DNA of 35,330 nucleotides, from NCBI RefSeq assembly GCF_000090795.2, contig NW_003546614.1, positions 32,656-67,985 of the forward strand, in the 5' to 3' direction. A program made the position numbers and the translations under genes. The stretch is from Amphimedon queenslandica. Taxonomy: Eukaryota > Porifera > Demospongiae > Haplosclerida > Niphatidae. Of this stretch, positions 1 through 34,425 are shown one piece after another (position 1 is the first letter of the stretch; each line of letters begins with the position of its first letter). The notes below the pieces were generated by a model. The model did not search any database. It saw only the letters and a program-made list of their open reading frames with translations, and had not been told where the DNA came from.

Positions 1-9429
<9,429 letters not shown>

Positions 9430-9667
9430 TCAGAAAGGCGGAGCCGGAGCTCGAGCGCTCGCTCGGAAAGACTCTTACTTCAATCATAGACTGTATGATA
9501 TCTATGCTCCACTTCAGCTAATCTGCATTCTTTTTTGCTATTAGCGTTTCAGGTGTTTACACTAATCCACATATGTGTAGAGTTTTAGGTATTGAAGTCT
9601 CACAGCAGTTGCAACGTTGCAAATGTTGCATTAAATGAATTACTAGGCATATACAGCCAACATTAGT

Positions 9668-9859
9668 GCAGCATTGTTGCACTGTAGCGTTGTTGCATTG
9701 CTTCACTGTAGCACTGTTGCATTATAGTATTGTAGCACTGTTGCATTGTTGCATTGTAGCACTGTTGCATTGTTGGACTGTTGCATTGTAGCACTGTTTC
9801 ATTGTTGCACTGTAGCATTGGTGCACTGTAGCATTGATGCGCTGTAGCATTGTTGCACT
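9668..9859. repeat. Minisatellite, 24 units of 8 bp
   Basis: An uninterrupted 8-bp period with consensus GTWGCAYT (for example GTAGCACT, GTTGCATT), 192 bp in exactly 24 units. Substitutions occur but no indel breaks the register. Related GTTGCAACGTTGCAAATG sequence lies just upstream near 9608, and GTGCAACGTTGC near 11126. No open frame through it. Confidence 0.85.
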
Positions 9860-9884
9860 GTTATCAGTTATTTAACCTACAATG

Positions 9885-10262
9885 TTAAAAACTTATAAAA
9901 ATTTGAGATAAATTTATCTTACATTTTTCACATATCCAAAATTTGTTTACGTCACACTTCTAACACTTCATGTGATACCACCTCATACACTGATCACATC
10001 CCACCATCTGATGCCTCTCTCCCTTCTTAAACTTTTCTCCACAATGCAGGCAATAAGTTTTATGAAGTAATTTGGTTTTTTTACTGCAGGAAAATTGTAC
10101 TGCTCCATCAGTGGTTCTTGTATTCAAGCGAAATGATATCTTATGATCTTTTAACTGAAAAAATTAAAACATTATAACAAACTGTAATGTTAGTATCACA
10201 TGCACCTGTTACAGAATGATCCTGTTCAGGCTGTTTAGGAGAACAAGCAACAGTTACGTATT
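9885..10262 (-). pseudogene. PHD-finger coding remnant with in-frame stop
   Basis: A 270-nt minus-strand exon (9885-10154, acceptor TTTTTTTCAG) encodes a PHD finger at its C-terminus: YCLHCGEKFKKGERHQMV then GCDQCMRWYHMKC and KFWICEKC, giving the Cys4-His-Cys3 zinc pattern. A TAG at 9960-9962 sits between MKC and KCDV, inside the finger. A short upstream exon (10213-10262, KQPEQDHS before a GTAACA donor) could join in phase through a 58-nt intron. PHD fingers normally read histone H3 tails; in animal genomes such C-terminal copies are also common in transposon proteins, so this may be a transposon relic. A sequencing error at the stop is possible. Confidence 0.5.
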
Positions 10263-12158
10263 CTTAATCTTTTTGATCTTTTACCTATAATTTAAAGTGG
10301 ACTTCAAAAGAGTTTCACACATATGCACGGAACAAGAATGAAAAGCATGCATGCACTAAAGTTAAAACCTGCTTAGTCACTCCATTTGCATTCTTTTAAA
10401 TCTCTATTTATAGCATCTTTACATTATCCTTCCTGAAATTTTTTATCTTTACTCCTTGTATTTCACAACCACTGAAGGATTCATTTTGTTGTTCTATATA
10501 TTATTGTTATCTTCAATGAAAGTTAGTGTGGAATCACCATTCTCTATGATAAATCCATAATATCAATTGTACGCTAATTTTTAGTTCAACTGCCTTACTT
10601 TGCAAATCACAACTATTACTCATGGAGTCAATTTCAGCCTTCTGTGAAAACCACTGCAAAATAGGCACAGATAGAGAGTATCCAACCGGTGTTACAGATT
10701 TCTTGAAATTTGTTAATAAAAAAGCTAACAAAGGTAAATTATACTGTTTCCTACATATTAGTATGAGTCATCTTGTTCATATCATATAGTCGACTGTGTG
10801 ACAACAGATACATCAGCAACATCTAATGTGTCGGGTCAGTCACATATTCTTTAATATTGTCTATGCATAATTTTGATTATATTATAGGCAAAAAATACAC
10901 ATTTACTAAGAGTGTTAGATGACACAACATTAGGTAATTCAACATCATGTAACAAAGACCTTGGCAGGAGCAACAGACTACGCCACTGGAGTAGAAGTCA
11001 TCTATTCATTTGCTGACCCTGTGGGCACATTGATTATTGGCAACCTCTTTACAAGTATCTTTTACAGTGGTACCACAGAATGAAATAGGTCAGAATCTCC
11101 CTCTCAAGTATTTGTTCCTGCAACATGTGCAACGTTGCAAAAAAAGGTTACACTAATCAGTAAACCTAAATCTCTCCATATATTGTAATCCAGCAGCTGC
11201 ATTTTCATTTGAATCTATCATTCATTAAGTATCTAATAAGGTATTTGTTTTCCAAAAACTCCTGATAAGTATGCATTTTTATGCAATGAAACTAAAAGTC
11301 TTCACTGATTTTCCAAAGTGGCCCTAAATTATTTAAAGCTAAGATTTTGAAGTTCAAAGTATTTGGTAAGTTGCAGTTTACAGGATTTACGAAATATTTC
11401 ATGGTTTTCACAACAAAAATAAACTGAATTCATCAAAGCCATTACGATGTCATGCAATGGTTAAGGCACCACCTTTTATACTGTGAATAACCATCATGCA
11501 CTTTATAGTGTTATGCATACATAATCTGTAACATCTACAAGGTAATAATGCTAAAGCAATTGAACCAAAAAGTGCCCCTTTCTACATGTATAAATAATGC
11601 AACTGTTTGTGAACTAAAAATTTCTAGTCAAATAACAAATTTGCCATGCTACAATGCATATAAAACCAACTGTGGGCACCCAGTGGTGACAAATTTTAGT
11701 GATTAATAGTGTACCATCAAAGGCTAGTCTAAGAGCTAGATTACATTTAATTTCAATCAAAAATGGCAATCAATAGCTTTGCTCGCCCCAATATTTACAT
11801 TCAAATAGTACTAGTAAATCAATCATTATATCCTAGCTCTCAATACAATAGCACAATAGTTGATGATATTACAATTGCTTTGGAGTCATTCATTCCTTAT
11901 GCTTATAGTTAATTCAAAAGCTCTATTTTTTACAAAACTAAGGATTAAATTGAAGATGTGAATCATTTCAAAAAATTAACATTCATTTAAAAACAACTAG
12001 TCTCTTACAGTATGTCCTCTTAATATACTCTGCAAGTACTAAATTAACTGGAGGGGAAAAAGAAAAGAGAGGGGCAGAGACAAAAATTTAATAGTTAGCA
12101 ATGCTATTAATTATATAAACCTCATTGTATTTATTCTATAAATGGAACAATTAATACT
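10263..12158. other. Intergenic stretch with no supported gene
   Basis: Short open stretches occur (minus 10534-10731; plus near 10965-11080 with TLAGATDYATGVEVIYS) but none has splice-compatible neighbours or a recognisable domain. About 11400-11720 resembles SRCR intron 1 DNA (listed separately). The rest is AT-rich and unassigned. A minus-strand AATAAA (12130-12135) lies just past the stop of the gene to the right. Confidence 0.4.
11400..11720. repeat. Relic of SRCR intron-1 DNA
   Basis: Shares long stretches with SRCR-B intron 1 (about 23890-24200) and SRCR-A intron 1 (about 6380-6560), such as GGTTAAGGCACCACCTTTTA, CATAATCTGTAACA and GATAATGCTAAAGCAATTG-type strings, in the same order and orientation. 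No SRCR exon was seen beside it. It may be a leftover of a further, mostly deleted SRCR copy, or a dispersed repeat. Confidence 0.55.
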
Positions 12159-15100
12159 CTAATGAAGACGACCCTAAAAAGAGAAAGAAGCAATTAGAAA
12201 ACAAATCAAAATGATAAACAGTAATTGTACTTTTACTCTTGGAGGAGTATTGAACTGTATATCAGTTTGATTTGATTCAAATTCCTTTGAATAAAATGAA
12301 TGATGTGGTGATTCGTCTATATAAGTACATAACAAATCCTTTGTTGAGTCCAGCCCTACATGTAGTTTCCTCCTAGTGGGAGGGGCTTGTCAATAAATAA
12401 CAAATGAGACGTAGACATACCTTTTTCTCTGCAGCTTAAAAAGTCGATAATTTTCCACTTGTTTCTTTGGGGTGTCTATTACAAGCACATCATCTAAAAT
12501 TGTACATATGAGAAGGAAACAATTAAATTTTACAAACATACACACACTCTCTCTCTCTCTTAATTACCCTTTAGTTTTTCCCTGAGTCTTTTCTTTCCTC
12601 TGTCATGTTTTTCACTCCTCTATTGCTAGTGAACAAACTCCTTCTACAAACTGTCTCTGCAATAATAGATATTAAAAAAAATAAAATGGATGACCACTCA
12701 ACTCACTTGATCTACTACAAACCTAAACAAAATACTAATAATTTGCTGGAGTATACTACAATGAACTGACTTTGGATTTCTTTGATATGCCAGTCCTTGA
12801 AAAATGGCCCTTCGTGCTAAACTAAATAAACAAAAAATAACCAGGAGAATTCTTAAGATATGAGGGCTGGTACCTAGTAGTCTTCAGTATTGGTTCTTCT
12901 GATATAGTAGCCTCAGTAGGAGACTTACACTTCTCCTCTTCACTGAAGTTGTCCTTGAACAAGGACACTGGTGTAACGGGGACAGACGAGGAAGGAGAGC
13001 AGAGACATGATGGTAATGGTATCATTAAATCCTCAAAAATTCTTCTTAACAAAGCAAAGCACTTTACACTGTATCTGTTGAGAGACATAGTAAAATGGGC
13101 ATCAAATACAAATAATAAACAGCAGGCTTTATATAGTGATAATGAGGACAAGCATTAACTGAAATGCAGTACTCACTCAGACACTATGACATCCTCTAAT
13201 AGTTTGCCCATTATTGTTGGAGAATAATAACCTCTGAGCAACTGCACCACCTTTAAAATAAATGAATAAGTAAATAAATATAATAAGTAAACTAAATAAT
13301 ACCGTTTCTGTTACATATTCCTCTTCTTCTTCAATTTTGAAATAATAGTAAAATTCAAAACGAAGTAATATTTGTACCATACGTCTAAAATAAAAAAAAC
13401 AAGTTATTAAATGCTTGAAATCTCAAAGTTTACCAAAGAGTTACACAGTGCTAGCTTTTTTCCAGTGGATTTTTAAAGGAAAATGACATGCAATTTGGTG
13501 TATTAAATTTATGGTCTTGACATGATTGTCTGACCATAGTAATGATGTGTTGCAACTTTAATAGTCTGAAAAAGTTATTGACTGAGACATCCTTCAGTGT
13601 TACTGCCTGTCACTTTGAAAAGTTTTATTTTGTTTTTATAAACAAAATAATATACAACTTTGAAAAGGGGGTGCATTATTCATGCTGTGCAAAAATTTTG
13701 AATTTATTCATGAATTTTTAAAGATGATCAAAATTTTTGTGAACTATAGTACATACAAGGGACATGTATTTCAAAAAAATGGCTAGGAGAAAATTCTCCA
13801 TTTCTATAATTTTTCTGATGCATACACATGTTCTTATGTTGTCTAAAAAAATTGAGCAGATCCTGGTCAAGGCAAGTTAGTAATTTGCCAAATTAAGAGA
13901 CGACCAATAATACATTTAGGCAATTTTGATGAAAAACCATAAAAGTTGTAGGTTGCTATATTTTCCAGCTATACAGTACATGTATATTTTACTTCTTAAT
14001 TGAATCCATTAGCGTAGAGGGGATGCCAAAGTGTGGAGTTAATGAACTCCATTGAGTCATTAAGTCCCAAGTGAGAGAAGAAGAGAGGGGAGGACCGGAG
14101 GAGAGCATGAACTGGAAAAGACATCATCTTTTGAAAGAAAGAGGGAGAATGGGACAGAGAAAAAAGATAAATAAAAGGAAGACGAGTAGAATAATGTAAT
14201 AATAAAATAATAATGACACACTTTCTTTCTGCATACATTAGACTGGTATGAATGAACACTTCATCATCTGTTACTAGTCTAGACTCTGCACCAGTCTCTA
14301 CTAAAGTAGGTGTGTCACTGGGAGGGGCCTATACCACTTCATCATAATTATCATAGATAATAGAGTAAATGAAAAAAAAATTAATATCATTTAATATCTA
14401 TGATCATATATTGGTGAGTATGCAGGGGAGATTTGATGCAAAGTACAACTATACTCGTCTGGGGCTGTAAGACTACCAATTGCATTTCATTGTTATTGTT
14501 TCTATTGAATGCTTTTAGGATCTACATAAAAAATAAATTATAAATAAATAAACATATGTACAATGTATGTAGACATGTACTTACCAACATATATATTACT
14601 CCCTAACTATACACAAATTACACATAAATTGTGAAATTGAATTAATAATTCATTGCTATTGTTCAAGATGCACCCTCAGTTAAAAATAAATGGTTAAAGG
14701 GTATTCCTTCATTCATTATCACTCTTATTGGTAGTAACTGAAGTGAGCCATTATTCATGTATAATGCTGGAGGGACACTCTGATATAACGAGAAAACATT
14801 TATGTAACACACTAAAGTATCATCTAAAAATAACAACAAATACATGTAAATTAATTACTCCGCATAATATTATTTAGAATACTATAAATTTGGCAGATAA
14901 AACCTACATTAACAATTTAAGATGTCAGTCATGGCACACAGTGTACATGTATATTTGCAAAAATTAAATCTAAAAATAGGTTTTTGAGCAAATTTGCAAA
15001 ATTTACAGCAATCTGTACTGTACACTACAGTAATAATAATAAACCACTATAGTAATATGTGTGTGTACCAATTTAGCATTTTTGGAGATTGGATATCAGC

Positions 15101-16122
15101 TTTAGTTAATTTATGTCGTTGAATTATTTATAATTCCTTGCCTTAATCAAAGTAATGGGTTTTGATTGTAAATTGAAGCGGCTTAAAGTAAATCAAACTC
15201 ATTCTGCAAAAGTTGCATTGATGAGCTTAACAAGCATTCAAATAAAAACAATGTGGGTTATTTTGCAATAAAATCTAACCCCAGCCAACAGTAACTTACT
15301 TGTATTATATAACAAGTGGGGTGGGTGTGCCTTGGTAATTGGTTTGTTTAGTTTATCAAGATAATGTCTCTGGTGGTAGCAGCAGTGATGGCGTGCAAGT
15401 CAATGGAGAAATAGGAGAGGCCACTAGGGCAGAGAGAGGGATTACGCCACCTCCAAATGACTGTAAACATGACTTTAAAGATTTAAGATTAATAGAAGAC
15501 TGAGAGACAAGGTCCAGAACTGAAGGAGAGCTAGAAAGAAAGAGAAGAGAGAAAAAAAGGAGAAAATTACAGAGACAAATAGTAACAAATTGCTCTGAGA
15601 ACATTTATTGTAATAAAAACATAAAGCATAAAGAGTGTTTGCTACTGTAATTACCTCATTATTAGTTTAAATCCTATCCAAATTACATTTATTATTATAC
15701 TTAATTGACTCCGCAGATCTGGCAGAAAAACAACCTTCAATATCAATTTTTCATAGGAGTCTTCAACTTCAGAAAATAAATCCAAAATCAGATAAATACG
15801 TTTCATTACATGACTAAATGGTGGTGTGCAATAGTGGGGGTGTCCCATGGGTGCCCTTGTACCGAGAGAGCCAGTAGCTGATAGAGCTGATGGTTTGGGG
15901 TCCGGGTTTGATCTTTAGGGGCCACATAGTTGCCTGGGCCTTATCCCCAAGAACACCGTAGTTCCATTTAATATGTTTGGCATTAGTGCCCATTAATATT
16001 CTACAGGATAAGGAGAACAAAATATCTGGAGGAAGAAGGGAGGAAAGGCCGCTTAAATCTAAGATGAAAAGGAGCTTGGCATCCATCTCCGTGACTCCGT
16101 CGTCCATCTCCATCAGGACCAT
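12159..16122 (-). CDS. Treslin/TICRR-like replication-origin firing factor (exon model incomplete)
   Basis: Best exons on the minus strand: about 15945-16122 (start region; KLLFILDLSG, then LSCRILMGTNAKHIKWNYG), about 15366-15530 (LQSFGGGVIPLSALV), 14674-14779 (ALYMNNGSLQLLPI), 14222-14328, 13303-13384 (RMVQILLRFEFYYYFK), 13177-13250 (VVQLLRGYYSPTIMGKLLED), 12874-13074 (LLRRIFEDLMIPLPS, SEEEKCKSP), 12757-12821, 12421-12493 (VIDTPKKQVENYRLFKLQRK), 12231-12316 (ESPHHSF) and 12159-12173 (stop). The run 13384-12757 splices in frame. Order and motifs recall human Treslin: N-terminal von Willebrand-like fold with LSCR, the Sld3-Treslin domain with LRLE, then the TP and SP sites that CDK phosphorylates for TopBP1 binding. 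Phase is unresolved around 12494-12656 and 12317-12420, and upstream exons are uncertain. Homology is from memory, not a search. Confidence 0.5.
13640..13900. repeat. Dispersed repeat copy in an intron of the Treslin-like gene
   Basis: Contains GGCTAGGAGAAAATTCTCCA followed by TTTCTATAATTTTTCTGATG and an ACATGTTCTTATGTTG string. The same block recurs in tandem at 28540-29320 and in reverse orientation near 18470 and 32680 in the transporter intron, so it is a genome-dispersed family. No coding content. Confidence 0.6.
15841..15930 (+). mobile_element. Candidate tRNA-derived SINE head
   Basis: Plus-strand sequence resembles RNA polymerase III internal promoters: box A-like TAGCTGATAGAGC (15875-15887) and box B-like GGTTTGATCTT (15905-15915), 17 nt apart, in the middle of a GC-richer block unlike its surroundings. 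It abuts the first exon of the Treslin-like gene, so the antisense open frame there (KIKPGPQTISS) is probably not coding. The tail and 3' end were not defined. Confidence 0.4.
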
Positions 16123-16264
16123 CACTAAGTTAACCACGTGGCACGACAGGCACAGGTGTCCACTGTCCAGATTAATGAGATTATGCTAATTTTTTTAAAA
16201 CCAATAATTCTATCCAGAAATTGTCAAAAAATTTAATTATTATTCTTTTTACTCTCTCCTATTA

Positions 16265-16480
16265 CCGTACAGCAGGAAATATTTGCGGGGAATTAAATTT
16301 TTGCGAGTTTGCGATTCCATTTAAAGCGCAAAATTTAAATCCGCAAAATAATGAAATTCATGCATGACCACAGTAGATAATGCTACAATAACTGTCAAAA
16401 CCGCAAATATTTAATCCGCAAACCAAGTTATTTTTAAGGATTCGCAAAATTTTTCTCCGCAAAATTAACCAGTTGTACGG
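16265..16480. mobile_element. TA-flanked CCGTA MITE, 216 bp
   Basis: Starts CCGTACAGCAGGAAATATTTG and ends GTTGTACGG, flanked by TA (16263-16264, 16481-16482). The interior has repeated TTTGCG/CGCAAA strings in inverted pairs. No coding content. Confidence 0.65.
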
Positions 16481-17226
16481 TATTCTCACTTTACTTTACA
16501 ATTATGACCTAACTACCATGAAAATGAAAATTAGTAGATCTAAGTCTGAGAAGCTATCATCATTAGCAGAGACTGCAAAATATAAGTCTTTATATTATAT
16601 CAATTTCAAAACCTGAACTGTCTTCAAAATTACAACTAGGTACTGAGCTCAGGCATTAAAAATTTTTTTAAATGGTTCACTTGCTGCTCTTTAATTAGAG
16701 TTTGGCTACTACTGATCCACAGTCCACTTATTAGGCCAGCATTATTCTGGAATTCAGTGAAGTTCTACCTATTATTCCCAATCGGGACACCCCTACCGAG
16801 ATCCCTACTTAGCTTTGGTTATATTTTCTGGTCAAGTATAAAGTTAGTTTAAACTGTGAAACAGCTGCAGTACTTGCCTGTGTAAACAATCTGTAAACCA
16901 CAAAGAAGCTCATTTAACAAAATTTTGACTTCTCAAATGAAATCCTGCAGGCCTAGTTGACCACACCCACTAATTACCTTACCCATATCATTAAGGCCCC
17001 CTTAAAATTCAATCCTAGATCTGCCCTTGATTGATCGTACCGGTAGTCTAAAAATCTACTACTGTGTTGCATGTATGGTAAATTTTGCTAGTTCATGTTG
17101 TAAAGTCATACATAATGCAACGGCAGATTTGTTTGATAATTAACAGCACAAAAATGAAAATGAAAGGTTGCACAAAAACTATCTAAGTTTGAAAAAATAG
17201 TCACCACAATCATTAATTATGATGTA
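16481..17226. other. Intergenic region, no gene seen
   Basis: Between the MITE and the stop codon of SRCR-D. AT-rich; no open frame with plausible splice sites and no recognisable domain on either strand. Confidence 0.4.
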
Positions 17227-17924
17227 TTAATTATTTTTTCCAAATAGTTCATCGTAACGTGGTGGCTCTCCTGAGCGAAGATCTGCTTCTGCAGGACCAT
17301 TGAAGCCACTGGATGGATAAGGTATCTGTTGTAATGCAATCACAGGAGGATACTGGTAATCAGTAGCAGGTCTCTGGTTAGGTAATGCCATAACTTGTGG
17401 ATCACCAAAATTATATCCTGGTGCAAATGGTGGTGGCTGTTGAGAAGATGTTGAAGGATTATTGCTATTGCTAGTACTATGTTGTTGTTGAGAAGACTGC
17501 TGTGGCTGTGTGGATGTGAACTGTCTTTGTGATCCTGAAAGCGTATTCAGTTGTATGGCTGGTCTGCTGCTTGTAGGAGGAGGAAGTCGAGCTGTTGACC
17601 TCTTTTTGTTTGAAGCAACAAACCAAATAATGCAGCAGGTTATGCAAACTATTGTTGGTATGGTAATACCACCAACTGTACCTCCAACAATGCCTCCAAT
17701 ATCTAAAAATAATATTATAAATAAAAATTAATGTTAACGAATAATAATTAACTAGTATTTCCTGAGTCGCCAATATTACAGTGTCCTAGTGTAGCAGTAT
17801 TGGTATATGATGAAGAATACACTATTTATAACAATTAAAATGTCAATGGAGTAAAATTAATCAGAACTTACAACAAGAAACAGTTACATCCTCAGAATGT
17901 GAACACGATGTAATACTGGAGCTA
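17227..17924 (-). CDS. SRCR-D: 3' exons (end of SRCR domain 3, membrane helix, long PPxY tail)
   Basis: Exons: 17872-17924 (cut by the N gap; end of SRCR domain 3, SEDVTVSC), 17753-17821 (linker CYSSSYTNTATLGHCN) and 17227-17702 (membrane helix and tail), in phase with SRCR-B exons 6-8. The helix (GGIVGGTVGGITIPTIVCIT, then CCIIWFVA) is followed by a basic stop-transfer stretch and a cytoplasmic tail of about 125 residues rich in Gln, Pro and Ser, ending SGEPPRYDELFGKNN. PPRY is a PPxY motif, the classic ligand of WW domains (for example NEDD4-type ubiquitin ligases). This tail is far longer than that of SRCR-B. The other exons must lie in the assembly gap. Confidence 0.85.
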
Positions 17925-17934
17925 NNNNNNNNNN
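17925..17934. other. Assembly gap (10 N) inside the cassette array
   Basis: The left flank is SRCR-D exon 6; the right flank is the last 9 nt of an ABCC exon equivalent to 32133-32141. Compared with the complete unit, the missing DNA would hold the rest of SRCR-D (about 4.4 kb in the B equivalent) and ABCC exons 1-24 (about 6.8 kb). The 10 Ns are therefore a placeholder for roughly 11 kb. Confidence 0.9.
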
Positions 17935-19384
<1,450 letters not shown>

Positions 19385-20389
19385 ACAATTTTTTGTATCA
19401 TTTTAATTGAAATAATATGCAATGAATACATGATTTGTTATGTAGTTATAAAATCTATGTTTTACGACCCTATCTGCTTTTCTCTGCACAAACTCTTTCT
19501 CGTCTTAGTGGGCTTTGCCCGATAATCAGGTACTTCTTTTAGGACCTATTTGTTGAATTTGAATCACAGATGCAATTAAATTAGCATTAGGAGGTATGTA
19601 CAGTAGCTTAATTTATCTGATATAAAAACTACAGTTGCAGATATCAACCAATGAAACAGGTGTGTTCCAATGCTTCATGCTGTAGGCTGTATATAATAAT
19701 GTTATATATAGTTCCTGCATGTCCTTTTAATTTCTCTCCTGCATGTGACTGGTCCCATCACTTTCTCCAACATTCAATACAACAACTAAAATGGTTTCTT
19801 CTAATTTCAGGTTAGATTTGATTTTTATTTGGCCCCTTACCGTATGCGAGTAATTTTGGAGGGGCTGAAATTTGGCGAATTGCTAAATTTTGTTGTTTGG
19901 CAGATTTTTATTTTGGTGAATGGCTATCAAAACGTCAAATTCGCCAAATTTAATCCCCTCAAAAATTACCCGCTATATGGTATTTAATGATGCAGTCTAT
20001 AGTCATTACTATTTGTTTTTATTGTTTTTAATGCATTTCTTATAAAAAAGGACTAGATCTGCTGCATTTTTGTAACAAGAAATTTTGATTTAGCAGTCTG
20101 TATAACTGTATACTGTTAGTCATTTACTTTTTGCTCCTGGAAATAATTTGACTGCTGAGTGTGCTAATTAACTGTCAATAAATATCTGGACAGTCATTGC
20201 CTGAGGACTAACATAAACTATGCAAATCATGTTAAATGCTTTTTTGTGACTATACTACATCTAGTGCATGTTGGGTCTAAGTTCTAATGCTTATTTTATT
20301 GCATTGGCAGGCTTGTTTACTTATCATAAGCAGCACAAAATATAAAATTAGCTAAAAGTTTGCACAAAACTATAAAAGTTTTAAAAAGT
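19385..20389. other. Convergent intergenic region between transporter copy 1 and SRCR-B
   Basis: Transporter and SRCR genes converge here. It is colinear with 33590-34425. Apart from the MITE at 19840-19980 no feature or coding potential was recognised. Confidence 0.6.
19840..19980. mobile_element. TA-flanked CCGTA MITE, 141 bp, with empty site in paralogue
   Basis: Begins CCGTATGCGAGTAATTTTGG and ends with the complement of CCATATAGCGGGTAATTTTT, flanked by TA (19838-19839, 19981-19982). The matching position in the right duplicate (about 34011) reads CCTCTTATTTAATG with a single TA, proving insertion with TA duplication after the duplication event. Confidence 0.85.
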
Positions 20390-33589
<13,200 letters not shown>

Positions 33590-34425
33590 ACAATTTTTTG
33601 TATCATTTTTATTAAAATAATATTGATTGATTACATGATTTGTTACGTAGTTATAAAATCTATGTTCTACGACCCTATCTCCATTTTCTTTGTACAAACT
33701 CTTTCTTGTCTTAGTGGGCTTCACCTAATAATCAGATACTTCTTTTAAGACTTATTTGTTAAATTTGAATCACAAATGCAATTGAATTAGTATTAGGAGG
33801 TGGTATGTAGCTTAATTTGTCTGATATAAAAAACTACACTTGCAGATATCAACCAATGAAACAAGTGTGTTCATGGTGTATATAATAATGTTATAGCCTG
33901 TTCCTGTCCTTTTAATTTCTCTCCTGTGACTGGTCCTATCTCTCCAACATTCAAACAGAACCAGAATGCTTTCTTCTAATTTCAGGTTAGATTCGATTTT
34001 TATTTAGCCTCTTATTTAATGATGTAGTTTATAGTTGTTACTATTTGTTTTTAATGGTTTTAATGCATTTTTATGAAAAAGGACTAGATTTGATGCATTT
34101 TTGTATCATAAAATTTTGATTTAGCAGTCTGTCTTATTTTATATAAATGTACACTGTTAGTCATTTACTTTTGCTCCTAGGAAATAATTTGACTGCTGAG
34201 GTGTGTTAATCAACTGAACATATACTATGCAAATCATATTAAATGCAACAATTTTTGTAACTATACTACATCTAGTGCATGTTGGACCTAAATTCTAATG
34301 TTTAATTCATTGCCTTGGCAGGTTTGTTTAATTATTATTAAGCAGCACAAAATATAAAAATAGCTAGTAAAAGGTTGCACAAAACTATAAAAAGTTTTAA
34401 AAGGGTTTATATATACGTTTACTAA
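33590..34425. other. Convergent intergenic region between transporter copy 2 and SRCR-C
   Basis: Colinear with 19385-20389 but lacking the MITE. No coding potential recognised. Confidence 0.6.

Noticed and set aside
9668..9859. The regular 8-bp array as a CRISPR or a coding repeat.
   Set aside because: There are no unique spacers, the unit is too short, and the frames checked through it are closed by stops or show no protein-like pattern.
17510..17731. Plus-strand open frame of 73 codons.
   Set aside because: Antisense of the SRCR-D tail and membrane exon.
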